Part shown: one piece after another, positions 41,823 to 50,446 of the stretch
Layout: each line of letters begins with the position of its first letter
Numbering within the stretch: position 1 is the stretch's first letter
Made by a program: the position numbers and the translations under genes
Assembly: GCA_017460805.1 (NCBI GenBank)
Contig: JAFUAF010000061.1
Location: 1 to 64,000 of the forward strand
Origin: Bacillota bacterium
GTDB taxonomy: Bacteria; Bacillota; Clostridia; Lachnospirales; CAG-274
Reading direction: 5' to 3'
Length of the DNA stretch: 64,000 bases
The notes under the pieces: model-generated
The model's database searches: none
What the model saw: only the letters and a program-made list of their open reading frames with translations
Told to the model about the DNA's origin: nothing

Positions 41823-41857
41823 AAAAAAGAGGATGGCAAATGACCGTCCTCTTTTTT
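41823..41857. terminator. Bidirectional terminator between convergent AsnB-like and minus-strand genes
   Basis: AAAAAAGAGGATGG (41823-41836) pairs with CCGTCCTCTTTTTT (41844-41857) with one wobble; A-tract and T-tract allow use from both strands. Confidence 0.85.
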
Positions 41858-41878
41858 CTTGAAGTTATTAAATTTGCA

Positions 41879-42808
41879 TTATTTATCTTCGGAGGTTATT
41901 ATTTCGATACCTGCATCGCTTGCTGCGCGGATTATCTCTTCCTTTTCCTCGTAAGTACAGATATAATTGTATGTACAAAAACTGCGGGTATAAGGCTCTA
42001 TTATGACATAGCCGTCATAGCGCCATTTTTCTTCAAGGGTCATGCACCAGTCGGCCTCATCTGTATCGGGATCGAGCCAATTCTTTTCAAACGGCAGTTT
42101 ATTCTTTTTTGCAAGAGGCTCCATAGCGGCGATAAAATCGTCACATTCCGGCAGAACAAAAGTCCTTGACATAAGACCTGCGCCGTACATCTCGTAAGCA
42201 AAGGCATTAAGCAGGATGTATTCCCTGTTTTTGCGGCTTTTGCCGTCTTCAAGAATACTTCTGTATTCCGACTCGTTAAATTCCTCCGTTATATCATCGG
42301 GCGGAAGTATTTCCTTATGATCTTTTAAATATCCGAACGGGTCTTTTGTACATTCGGTCATGCGTTTTAAAATACCGCTGTCTTTTGTGAACAGCTTTAC
42401 AAATTCCAGAAAACTGTTATCTGACATATTTTTTAGGTAGCTTTCAAGCTTCCATGCACCTATATCGGGAGCGATATTTCTTTCAACATAATCCTCAACG
42501 ATACGGTAGGCATCTTCGGGCATAACATCCGAAAGAATATAACTCCTGTGTCCGTCTTCCTGCTCAAAATTTGCTTTAAGACAGAGTTTTTGGGTGGTCT
42601 CATTCTTTTCGTATATTATATTACAACATTCGGTAAAAGGCAGCTTGGGATATATGCGTATATTACGCTCGACATCTATATTAAGTATCGTATCACGCAG
42701 CTGCTGCGCAGTAAAGCCTTTATAAAAAGCCGAAGGATCGTTTGCGGGCATAAGTATCCATGCTTTATGTTTGTTTTTTGTAAAAAGATCGAAAATACCC
42801 ATAATCAT
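41879..42808 (-). CDS. Protein of unknown function coupled to livF
   Basis: Seen: 309 residues, mostly charged, no transmembrane segment or signal peptide; no motif recognised. The second half (FVLPECDDFIAAMEPLAKKN, DEADWCMTLEEKWRYDGYVII) has conserved-looking Trp/Asp positions. Its ATG overlaps the livF stop by four bases, so it is the last gene of the liv operon and translationally coupled. Cytosolic. The position does not define a function: it may be a passenger gene or a regulator of the transporter. Confidence 0.6.
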   Translation of the reverse strand: MIMGIFDLFTKNKHKAWILMPANDPSAFYKGFTAQQLRDTILNIDVERNIRIYPKLPFTECCNIIYEKNETTQKLCLKANFEQEDGHRSYILSDVMPEDAYRIVEDYVERNIAPDIGAWKLESYLKNMSDNSFLEFVKLFTKDSGILKRMTECTKDPFGYLKDHKEILPPDDITEEFNESEYRSILEDGKSRKNREYILLNAFAYEMYGAGLMSRTFVLPECDDFIAAMEPLAKKNKLPFEKNWLDPDTDEADWCMTLEEKWRYDGYVIIEPYTRSFCTYNYICTYEEKEEIIRAASDAGIEIITSEDK

Positions 42809-43509
42809 TCACCAAGATATGCTTTTTTCACCTTGTCGTCATTCATAAGTTTGTCGGCATCGCCCTCAAGTACGATCTTGCCTGTTTCCAGAACATAGGC
42901 CCTGTCGGCAATAGCCAGTGCTTTTTTAGCGTTCTGCTCTACAAGCAGGATAGTAGTGCCGCTGTTGCTTATTTCTTTTATTATATCAAAAATTTCGTTT
43001 ACATACAAAGGAGAAAGTCCCATTGACGGCTCATCCATTAAAATGATATTGGGTTTTGACATAAGCGCACGGCCCATTGCAAGCATCTGCTGTTCGCCGC
43101 CCGAAAGAGTACCCGCTATCTGAGTTTTTCTTTCTTCAAGCCTTGGGAAACGCTTGTATATTTTTTCAAGGTCGGCGGATATCTCCTTGCCGTCTTTGCG
43201 TGTATAAGCGCCGAGCATCAGATTTTCGTATACCGTAAGTTCCTGAAAAATACGTCTGCCTTCGGGAACGTGAGCCATACCCATGCCGACGATCTTGTGT
43301 GCGGGTGTTTTTAAAAGGTTGACATCATTGAATGTAATGTTTCCCGCTTTTGCCTTTACAAGGCCTGTTATGGTATGAAGAATAGTGGTCTTGCCTGCGC
43401 CGTTTGCGCCGATAAGGGCTATGACTTCGCCTTTTTCAACATGGAAGGAAACGCCTTTTATGGCATTTATCATGCCGTAGTATACCTCTAAATTTTCAAC
43501 TTTAAGCAT
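42805..43509 (-). CDS. livF: Branched-chain amino acid ABC transporter ATPase LivF
   Basis: Seen: 234 residues. Walker A GANGAGKTT, signature LSGGEQQMLAMGRALM, Walker B ILMDEPSMGLSP, and the LivF-specific HVPEGRRIFQELTVYENL segment. Energises uptake through LivHM with LivG. Gap to livG is 11 bases, with a ribosome site. Confidence 0.95.
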   Translation of the reverse strand: MLKVENLEVYYGMINAIKGVSFHVEKGEVIALIGANGAGKTTILHTITGLVKAKAGNITFNDVNLLKTPAHKIVGMGMAHVPEGRRIFQELTVYENLMLGAYTRKDGKEISADLEKIYKRFPRLEERKTQIAGTLSGGEQQMLAMGRALMSKPNIILMDEPSMGLSPLYVNEIFDIIKEISNSGTTILLVEQNAKKALAIADRAYVLETGKIVLEGDADKLMNDDKVKKAYLGE

Positions 43510-43520
43510 AATTTTCCTCC

Positions 43521-44279
43521 TTATTCGCCAAGGTATGCGGTTATAACGCGCGGGTCGTTGAGAACTTCGCTCGTTTTGCCCTGTGCAAGTTCCGTTCCGA
43601 AATTCAGAACGGTAACTTCCTCACAGATGCCGCCTACAAGACGCATATCATGTTCTATCAAAAGTATAGTCATATCAAAATTATCACGCACAAAACGGAT
43701 AGTGCTCATCAGTTCCTCGGTTTCGTTTGGGTTCATGCCTGCGGCGGGCTCGTCAAGCAAAAGCAGCTTTGGCTTTGTTGCGAGAGCACGCGCTATCTCC
43801 AGTTTACGCTGTTTGCCGTAGGGCAGGTTAAAGGAGCGGAAGTCCTTTTCCTTGTCAAGGTCGAATACCTTCAGCAGTTCCTCTGCTTCCTTATCCATCG
43901 CCTTTTCCTCACGGACATATTTTGGTGTGTGGAAAACTCCGTCAAAAATATTATATGTCTGATGATTGTGCAGTCCGACTTTTACATTGTCAAGCACAGA
44001 CATATTGGAAAACAGCCTGATATTCTGAAAAGTACGGGCAATACCCATTCTGTTTATCTCTATGGGGCTTTTGCCGTTAAGCAGTTCGCCGTCAAGACGG
44101 AATGTGCCCGTAGAAGGCTTATATACACCCGTAAGCAGGTTGAATACAGTCGTTTTGCCCGCACCGTTGGGTCCGATAAGACCGTAAAGCATACCTTTTT
44201 CAATATTAACGCTGAAATCGTCAACAGCCTTAAGGCCGCCGAAGTTTATACCTAAGTTTTTTACAGTAAGAAGAGCCAT
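43521..44279 (-). CDS. livG: Branched-chain amino acid ABC transporter ATPase LivG
   Basis: Seen: 252 residues. Walker A GPNGAGKTT, GIARTFQNIRLFSNMSVLDNV typical of LivG (shown in part), Walker B LLLLDEPAAGMNPNE, and the C-terminal LivG tail ending VITAYLGE. The LSGG signature is degenerate (FNLPYGKQRKLEIARAL), as is usual for LivG. Overlaps livM by one base. Confidence 0.95.
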   Translation of the reverse strand: MALLTVKNLGINFGGLKAVDDFSVNIEKGMLYGLIGPNGAGKTTVFNLLTGVYKPSTGTFRLDGELLNGKSPIEINRMGIARTFQNIRLFSNMSVLDNVKVGLHNHQTYNIFDGVFHTPKYVREEKAMDKEAEELLKVFDLDKEKDFRSFNLPYGKQRKLEIARALATKPKLLLLDEPAAGMNPNETEELMSTIRFVRDNFDMTILLIEHDMRLVGGICEEVTVLNFGTELAQGKTSEVLNDPRVITAYLGE

Positions 44280-45256
44280 TATGCAGCCTCCTTTCTTGTC
44301 TTGCGGCGGAATTTGGATGCGATCTTTTCGCGGAAGTCCGCAAATTTCGGTGATGAGTTGGAAAGCATCATCACTATAAGTGCTATGGAATATATCAACA
44401 TTCTGTAATCCGAAAGGTCACGCAGAAGTTCGGGAAGAAGCGTGATGATTATTGCAGCGATTATGCTGCCCGGGATGCTTCCCATGCCGCCAAGCACAAC
44501 GATAACAAGTATCTCTATGGACTTGTTGAAATCAAATGTACCGGGTTTTAAAATTGCAAGGTGGTGTCCGTAAAGTACGCCTGCGGCACCCGCAAAGAAA
44601 GCTGCCATAACAAAGGATATAAGTTTGTAGAATACTACGTTTATACCCATAGCTTCGGCGGATATTATATTGTCGCGAATAGCGGTTATGGCGCGGCCGT
44701 GCCGTGAATTTACAAGGTTTACGATAACAACTATGGTTATTATTGCCGCAATATAAGCGACGTTGAAATTTGAAAATTTGTTTATGCCTTTAAGACCGCC
44801 TGCGCCGCCCGTAAAATCAAGCGAGTTGATTATAGAACGGATTATCTCGCCGAATGCAAGAGTCACTATAGCAAGGTAGTCGCCGTTAAGGCGAAGAGCG
44901 GGCAAACCGATGATAACGCCGAAAATAGCCGCAGTAAGACCGCCGATGATCAGTGCCAGCGGAAATTCTATCACTGTAGGAAGATTTGCGTGTATGGTAA
45001 AAAGACAGCCTGCATAAGCACCCACGGACATAAAGCCCGCATGACCGAGGCTGAGCTCACCGAGAAAACCTACAATAAGGTTAAGGCTTACCGCAAGCAT
45101 TATATTTATGCAGATAGGAACAAGAAGACCTGCGCCCTGTCTGCCCAGAACACCCGATTTGATAAGTATATTGCATATAATAAAGGCCGCAATGCCGATA
45201 ATGACCGAAATAACAGTCTTTTTCTTTGTACGGAGGAGATTTTTGAAATTTTCCAT
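44279..45256 (-). CDS. livM: Branched-chain amino acid ABC transporter permease LivM
   Basis: Seen: 325 residues with 8-10 hydrophobic segments; motifs GELSLGHAGFMSVGAYAG, RLNGDYLAIVTLAFGEI and VVLGGMGSIPGSI are LivM hallmarks. Forms the channel with LivH. Stop overlaps the livG start by one base. Confidence 0.95.
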   Translation of the reverse strand: MENFKNLLRTKKKTVISVIIGIAAFIICNILIKSGVLGRQGAGLLVPICINIMLAVSLNLIVGFLGELSLGHAGFMSVGAYAGCLFTIHANLPTVIEFPLALIIGGLTAAIFGVIIGLPALRLNGDYLAIVTLAFGEIIRSIINSLDFTGGAGGLKGINKFSNFNVAYIAAIITIVVIVNLVNSRHGRAITAIRDNIISAEAMGINVVFYKLISFVMAAFFAGAAGVLYGHHLAILKPGTFDFNKSIEILVIVVLGGMGSIPGSIIAAIIITLLPELLRDLSDYRMLIYSIALIVMMLSNSSPKFADFREKIASKFRRKTRKEAA

Positions 45257-45270
45257 TTTATTTTACCTCC

Positions 45271-46149
45271 TCAGACCTTTTCTACGCGCTTTTTACCCAA
45301 CAGACCCGTGGGGCGGAAAAGCAGAACAACTATAAGAATACCGAAAACGATTGCATCGGCAAGATCTGTACTGATATAAGTCTTTGCCATACTTTCGATT
45401 ATGCCGAGAAGTATGCCGCCGAGCATAGCGCCGGGGATAGAACCGATACCGCCGAGAACTGCCGCAACAAAGGCCTTTATACCGGGCAGAGCGCCTGTAT
45501 AAGGGCCAACAAAGCCGTAGCTTGACATATAAAGTATGCCTGCGACAGCTGCAAGAGCGGAACCGATAGCAAATGTGGCGGAGATAGTGGCGTTTACATT
45601 AACACCCATAAGCTGTGCTGCGCCTTTGTCTTCGGATACCGCAAGCATCGCCTTGCCCATTTTTGTTTTCTTAATAAAAAGGGTAAGAACTATCATTATA
45701 ATTACGGTCACGCCGAGTGTAACTATACTTTCGCCCGAAACATTGATGCCTGCAAAAGTAAAACCTTTTATTTTTATTATGGAATCGACTTTCTGTTTGT
45801 TTGAGCCGAAAATAAGAAGCGCGGAACTTTGTAAAAAGTAGCTTACACCGATCGCTGTGATGAGCACGGTAAGAGGGGATGCGTTTCTGAGGGGTTTGTA
45901 GGCTATCTTTTCTATGCTTACACCGAGAACGCAGCAAACGACCGCGCACAAAAGCACCGAAACATACCAGGGAAGTCCCGATCTTGTACTTGCTATAAGC
46001 AGGGTATAAGCACCTACCATAATAATATCGCCGTGGGCAAAGTTAAGCATTTTGGCAATACCGTAAACCATAGTATAGCCAAGAGCTATAAGAGCATAAA
46101 CGCTGCCGAGGTTTAGACCGTTGAGCAGCTGCTCGCAAAACTGCTGCAT
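45271..46149 (-). CDS. livH: Branched-chain amino acid ABC transporter permease LivH
   Basis: Seen: 292 residues from ATG 46149 (AAAGGAG upstream; the frame to 46209 has no ribosome site and crosses the promoter). Motifs LNGLNLGSVYALIALGYTMVYG and MLNFAHGDIIMVGAY identify LivH; VLGGIGSIPGAMLGG is the permease loop. First gene of livHMGF plus the unknown gene. No LivJ/LivK binding protein is encoded here, so it must come from another locus. Confidence 0.95.
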   Translation of the reverse strand: MQQFCEQLLNGLNLGSVYALIALGYTMVYGIAKMLNFAHGDIIMVGAYTLLIASTRSGLPWYVSVLLCAVVCCVLGVSIEKIAYKPLRNASPLTVLITAIGVSYFLQSSALLIFGSNKQKVDSIIKIKGFTFAGINVSGESIVTLGVTVIIMIVLTLFIKKTKMGKAMLAVSEDKGAAQLMGVNVNATISATFAIGSALAAVAGILYMSSYGFVGPYTGALPGIKAFVAAVLGGIGSIPGAMLGGILLGIIESMAKTYISTDLADAIVFGILIVVLLFRPTGLLGKKRVEKV

Positions 46150-46197
46150 AAAAATTTTCTCCTTTCCTTGCGGATAATTTTCAAATACTATCTTAAT

Positions 46198-46226
46198 ATT
46201 ATAGTACATTTTTTTGTCTTTGACAA
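46198..46226 (-). promoter_or_regulatory. Promoter of the liv operon
   Basis: On the minus strand TTGTCA (complement of 46221-46226), 17-base spacer, TATAAT (complement of 46198-46203), followed by the livH leader. Confidence 0.75.
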
Positions 46227-46330
46227 GTAATATAAGGTATTTTTTTACAAAAATTGCCGTTATGACATTATTTTACAAACTACTACCTTTAGTCGAAAAA
46301 ATGATAATTTACACAATATATAGAAATACC

Positions 46331-46359
46331 TTGACTTTTGCCCGAAAAAAGAATATACT
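46331..46359 (+). promoter_or_regulatory. Promoter of the fatty-acid synthesis operon
   Basis: TTGACT (46331-46336), 17-base spacer, TATACT (46354-46359). The leader contains a hairpin TTTCCTC/GAGGAAA near 46413-46432 just before the ribosome site. No FapR-like palindrome was recognised. Confidence 0.7.
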
Positions 46360-46448
46360 TTTATTATAGGTGTATTGCGGGAAATTACACCGCACACAAA
46401 ATAAGAACAGCGTTTCCTCCCGCGAGAGGAAAAGGCAAGGAGATTTCT

Positions 46449-47423
46449 ATGTATAAAACAGAAATAGCGGCTTATGCCAATTATCTGCCGCCCAAGGCAG
46501 TTACAAATGACGATCTCAGTACAATGGTAGAGACCAATGACGAGTGGATAAGAACAAGAACAGGCATTTCCACAAGGCATGTTTCCACAGGGGAGACGGC
46601 ATCGGATATGTGTGTGAAAGTTGCGGAAAAGCTTATCGAAAAAAGCGGTATATCTCCGCTGGATATCGACATGATAATCGTAGCGACCATTACACCTGAT
46701 TTTTCGACCCCGAACACAGCCTGCCTTGTACAGGCGGCAATAGGCGCGGAAAATGCGTTTGCCTTCGATCTGTCGGCAGCCTGCTCGGGCTTTGTTTATG
46801 CAATGAGCGTGGCGGACAAGTATATTAAAAGCGGTGCCGCAAAAAATATTTTAGTATTCGGTTCAGAAGTGCTTTCGGCAATAACGGACTGGACGGACAG
46901 AAGCAGCTGTGTGCTTTTTGGCGACGGTGCAGGCGGTGTACTTGTAAGAGCGAGTGAAACAAGCGGCGGTGTTATTGCCGAAGATATTCATTCAAACGGT
47001 ACAGACGGCCACAAACTTACGGGTAATGCGCTTTATATAGATACACCGTTTTTTGATAATGAAAAACAAAAACAGCCCTATTTACAGATGGACGGAAGGG
47101 CAATATTCACTTTTGCGACCAAAAAGGTGCCGCAGAGCGTATCTGCTGTGCTTGAAAAGGCAGGGGTCTCGGGGGATGATATTGCATATATCGTGCCGCA
47201 TCAGGCAAACTATCGTATAGTAGAGGCTATGGCAAAAAAACTTGATATGCCGCTTGAAAAATTCTTTATGAATATTGAAAAATGCGGCAATACATCATCA
47301 GCCAGCATCCCTGTCGCGCTTGCCGATATGGATGAAAAGGGTCTGCTGAAAAAAGGCGATAAAATCGTTATAACAGGCTTTGGCGGCGGCCTTACATGGG
47401 GCAGCATTTTACTTGAAATTTAG
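46449..47423 (+). CDS. fabH: Beta-ketoacyl-ACP synthase III
   Basis: Seen: 324 residues from ATG 46449 (AAGGAG upstream); the longer frame from 46338 runs through the promoter. Catalytic triad: Cys in DLSAACSGFVYA, His in VPHQANYRI, Asn in EKCGNTSSAS. Condenses acetyl-CoA with malonyl-ACP to start fatty acid synthesis. First gene of a nine-gene operon. Confidence 0.97.
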   Translation: MYKTEIAAYANYLPPKAVTNDDLSTMVETNDEWIRTRTGISTRHVSTGETASDMCVKVAEKLIEKSGISPLDIDMIIVATITPDFSTPNTACLVQAAIGAENAFAFDLSAACSGFVYAMSVADKYIKSGAAKNILVFGSEVLSAITDWTDRSSCVLFGDGAGGVLVRASETSGGVIAEDIHSNGTDGHKLTGNALYIDTPFFDNEKQKQPYLQMDGRAIFTFATKKVPQSVSAVLEKAGVSGDDIAYIVPHQANYRIVEAMAKKLDMPLEKFFMNIEKCGNTSSASIPVALADMDEKGLLKKGDKIVITGFGGGLTWGSILLEI

Positions 47424-47436
47424 GAGGTATACTATA

Positions 47437-47817
47437 ATGGCACTATCAAATTTAGGCATTATAGATGCAACAAGCATCAGTGATGAGCAAAAGAGGGTCA
47501 TCCTCACAATAGTTGATGATATCAGCTGGGATACCACAGTCGAGGAAAAGAAAAAACACGTCAAAATGATCGAAACAAAGATCAATAATTATCTCAGATA
47601 TATAACAAGCGGACAGGTGCTTGACAACTATCCCGAGTCTGTCGGTTACGGCGTCGGTATCGTTATCCAGTGCAAATATCCCATCACGGTAAGAGTGCAG
47701 GAGATTTATGCAAAGATAGCGGAAAAATTCAAACAAAGAGATATTCTTTTCGGCTATTTTATCGAGCCGCAGGAAGAAGCTGAAGAACAGCAGGAGGTAA
47801 ATGAAAAAAATGAGTAA
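47437..47817 (+). CDS. Unknown 126-residue protein in the fab operon
   Basis: Seen: 126 residues from ATG 47437 with AGGAGG at 47422-47427. Opens with LSNLGIIDATSISDEQKRV, then LTIVDDISWD, KINNYLRYITSGQVLDNYPE and VIQCKYPITV; ends in a Glu-rich tail. The arrangement (LTIVDDxxWD...KINxYLxxIxSGxxxxxYP) resembles the DUF6572-type small proteins from memory, unchecked. Not an acyl carrier protein: no DSL motif. It sits where acpP is found in many Clostridial fab operons, between fabH and fabK, and its end overlaps fabK by 17 bases. Function unknown. Confidence 0.75.
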   Translation: MALSNLGIIDATSISDEQKRVILTIVDDISWDTTVEEKKKHVKMIETKINNYLRYITSGQVLDNYPESVGYGVGIVIQCKYPITVRVQEIYAKIAEKFKQRDILFGYFIEPQEEAEEQQEVNEKNE

Positions 47818-48751
47818 TGTTATTTGTGATCTTTTGGGCATAAAATATCCCATTTTTCAGGGCGCAATGGCTTGGATAGCCGATGCGAGCCTTGCAAGTG
47901 CAGTCTCCGAAGCGGGCGGCCTTGGCATTATTGCGGCAGGCAATGCTCCCGCAGACGTGGTACGCGCCGAGATACGTGCGTGCAAAGAAAAGACGGACAA
48001 GCCTTTCGGCGTAAACATCATGCTTCTTTCTCCTTTTGTTGAGGATATTGTTCAGCTTGTATGCGATGAAGGTGTTAAAGTTATCACGACGGGCGCAGGC
48101 GATCCCGGCAAATATATGGATAAATTCAAGGAACACGGCATTTGCGTTATTCCGGTAACACCGAGTGTTGCTCATGCAAAGAAAATGGAAAAACTCGGCT
48201 GTGCGGCAGTTATTGCAGAGGGTATGGAAAGCGGCGGCCATGTAGGACGTACAACGACTATGGCACTTGTTCCCCAGGTCGTTGATGCCGTAAATATCCC
48301 CGTTATCGCAGCGGGCGGCATTGCAGACGGCAGAGGTATGGCAGCAGGCTTTATGCTTGGTGCAAAGGCTGTACAGATAGGCACACGTTTTCTTGTTGCA
48401 AACGAGTGTACTGTACATGAAAACTATAAGCAGAAAGTGCTTAAAGCAAAAGATATGGACACCGTTACAACAGGTCAGATAACCGGTCATCCCGTTCGCG
48501 TTCTCAAAAACAAGCTTGCAAGACAGTTTGCAGTCGTTGAAAGAGAAGAGGGCGGCAAGGAAAAACCCGATATGGAAAGAATAGAAGCACTCGGCCGCGG
48601 TGCTTTACAGCGCGCAGTCAAAGAGGGCGATATGGATTTCGGCTCCGTAATGAGCGGTCAGATAGCGGGTATGGTGAAGAAAGAACAGCCCGCAAAAGAA
48701 ATAATAGAAGAAATTATGTCCGAATTTACGGCATTGGTAAAGGAATATTAA
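47801..48751 (+). CDS. fabK: Enoyl-ACP reductase II (FMN-dependent FabK)
   Basis: Seen: 316 residues. TIM-barrel FMN protein of the nitronate-monooxygenase/FabK family: PIFQGAMAWIADASLASAVS, GVNIMLLSPF, EGMESGGHVG (with the catalytic His), AAGGIADGRG and GAKAVQIGTRF. Performs the last reduction of each elongation cycle, replacing FabI. Start is uncertain: ATG 47801 is only 3 bases from AGGAGG, while ATG 47810 is 12 bases away. Overlaps the preceding gene. Confidence 0.95.
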   Translation: MKKMSNVICDLLGIKYPIFQGAMAWIADASLASAVSEAGGLGIIAAGNAPADVVRAEIRACKEKTDKPFGVNIMLLSPFVEDIVQLVCDEGVKVITTGAGDPGKYMDKFKEHGICVIPVTPSVAHAKKMEKLGCAAVIAEGMESGGHVGRTTTMALVPQVVDAVNIPVIAAGGIADGRGMAAGFMLGAKAVQIGTRFLVANECTVHENYKQKVLKAKDMDTVTTGQITGHPVRVLKNKLARQFAVVEREEGGKEKPDMERIEALGRGALQRAVKEGDMDFGSVMSGQIAGMVKKEQPAKEIIEEIMSEFTALVKEY

Positions 48752-48754
48752 AAT

Positions 48755-49699
48755 ATGAAAACAGCATTTATTTTCAGCGGACAGGGCGCTCAGGCTGCCG
48801 GTATGGGCAAGGAGCTTTACGAGAACTTTGACTGCGTTAAAAAAGTATTTGATACTGCCGACAATGCGCTCGGTTTTAAAATAAGCGATATCTGCTTCGG
48901 AGAGGACGAGCGCCTTAACGAAACGGAGTATACACAGCCCGCAATTTTGACTATGAGCACGGCTGTGCTTGAACTTATGAAAGAAAAAGGCCTTAAAGCC
49001 GATTATGCGGCAGGTCTCAGCCTTGGCGAATATTCGGCGCTTGTTGCTTCGGGTGTGCTTGATTTTGAGCAGGCTGTCACGCTTGTAAGAAAGCGCGGCA
49101 GATTTATGACCGAAGCCGTTCCCGCTGGCGAGGGCGGTATGTGTGCGGTACTCAATCTCGATGCGGATAAAATTCAAGAGGCCTGTGACAAGGTATCGGA
49201 TATAGGCAGATGTATGATAGCAAATTACAACTGCCCGGGTCAGATAGCTATTGCAGGCGATAAGGCGGCTGTTGAAAAGGCAGCCGAAGTTGTGCTTGAA
49301 ATGGGTGCAAAGCGTGCCGTTATACTTAATGTAAGCGGACCTTTCCATACTTCGCTTTTAAAGCCCGCATCGAACAAGCTTAAAGAAGAGCTTAAAAACG
49401 TTGACTTTCACGATATGCAGATTCCCGTGCTTACAAACCTTACGGGCGACCTTGTAGGCAGTGCGGGCGACATTCCCGAAATTCTTACAAAGCAGGTCAT
49501 GAACCCCGTAAAATGGGATCAGTCCGTAAGAAAAATGATAGAGCTTGGTGTGGACACTTTTGTTGAAATGGGCCCCGGCAAAACACTTTCGTCTTTCGTT
49601 AAAAAGATAGCCAAGGATATGGGCAGAGATGATATTTCTGTCTATAATGTAGAAGATATAAAAACTTATGAAAAAACGATCGGAGGCTTGGGTTTATAA
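48755..49699 (+). CDS. fabD: Malonyl-CoA:ACP transacylase
   Basis: Seen: 314 residues. FSGQGAQAAGMGKEL at the N-terminus, the active-site GLSLGEYSALVASG serine loop, VSGPFHTSLLKPA with the catalytic His, and VEMGPGKTLSSF. Loads malonyl groups onto ACP. Its stop overlaps the fabG start (TAATG), four bases after fabK. Confidence 0.97.
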   Translation: MKTAFIFSGQGAQAAGMGKELYENFDCVKKVFDTADNALGFKISDICFGEDERLNETEYTQPAILTMSTAVLELMKEKGLKADYAAGLSLGEYSALVASGVLDFEQAVTLVRKRGRFMTEAVPAGEGGMCAVLNLDADKIQEACDKVSDIGRCMIANYNCPGQIAIAGDKAAVEKAAEVVLEMGAKRAVILNVSGPFHTSLLKPASNKLKEELKNVDFHDMQIPVLTNLTGDLVGSAGDIPEILTKQVMNPVKWDQSVRKMIELGVDTFVEMGPGKTLSSFVKKIAKDMGRDDISVYNVEDIKTYEKTIGGLGL

Positions 49700-50421
49700 T
49701 GGCTAAAAATGTTATTGTAACAGGCGGCGCAAAGGGCATAGGCAGAGCTGTTGCTCTTGCTTTTGCAAAAACGGGCTGCAATATAGTGCTTAATTACAGA
49801 TCGACAGTTCCCGATGAACTTATAAGCGAGATCAAGGGCTGCGGCGTTGAGTGCCTTGCCGTTCAGTGTGACGTAAGTGATTTCAAACAGGCTGAACTGC
49901 TTGTGAAATCGGCTGTTGACAAATTCGGTACAATAGACGTTCTTGTAAACAACGCAGGCATTACACGCGACACACTTCTTATGCGTATGAGCGAGGAAGA
50001 TTTTGATGCGGTCATTGCCACAAATTTAAAAGGCACATTCAATATGGTAAAGCATGTAAGCAAATTTATGCTTAAACAAAGAAGCGGCAGTATTGTCAAT
50101 ATGAGCAGCGTAGTAGGAGTAACAGGCAATATCGGTCAGGCCAACTATGCGGCAAGCAAGGCGGGCGTTATCGGTCTTACAAAGGCAACGGCAAAGGAAC
50201 TTGCATCAAGAGGCATTACCTGCAACGCGATCGCACCCGGTTTTATTAAAACATCTATGACCGATGTGCTCAGCGACAGTGTAAAAGAGGGCATACTTGC
50301 AAATGTACCGCTCAAAAGACTGGGCGAACCCGAAGAAGTTGCGCAGCTTGCGGTATTTCTTGCAAATTCGCCTTATATCACAGGCCAGGTAGTCAACATT
50401 GACGGCGGCATGGTTATGTAA
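49699..50421 (+). CDS. fabG: 3-oxoacyl-ACP reductase
   Basis: Seen: 240 residues, classical SDR. NAD(P)-binding TGGAKGIGRAVA, NNAGITRD, catalytic Ser (NMSSVVG), and YAASKAGVIG (Tyr and Lys). Reduces beta-ketoacyl-ACP with NADPH. Translationally coupled to fabD. Confidence 0.97.
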   Translation: MAKNVIVTGGAKGIGRAVALAFAKTGCNIVLNYRSTVPDELISEIKGCGVECLAVQCDVSDFKQAELLVKSAVDKFGTIDVLVNNAGITRDTLLMRMSEEDFDAVIATNLKGTFNMVKHVSKFMLKQRSGSIVNMSSVVGVTGNIGQANYAASKAGVIGLTKATAKELASRGITCNAIAPGFIKTSMTDVLSDSVKEGILANVPLKRLGEPEEVAQLAVFLANSPYITGQVVNIDGGMVM

Positions 50422-50446
50422 AGAATAATTGGAGGAACATTATAAT

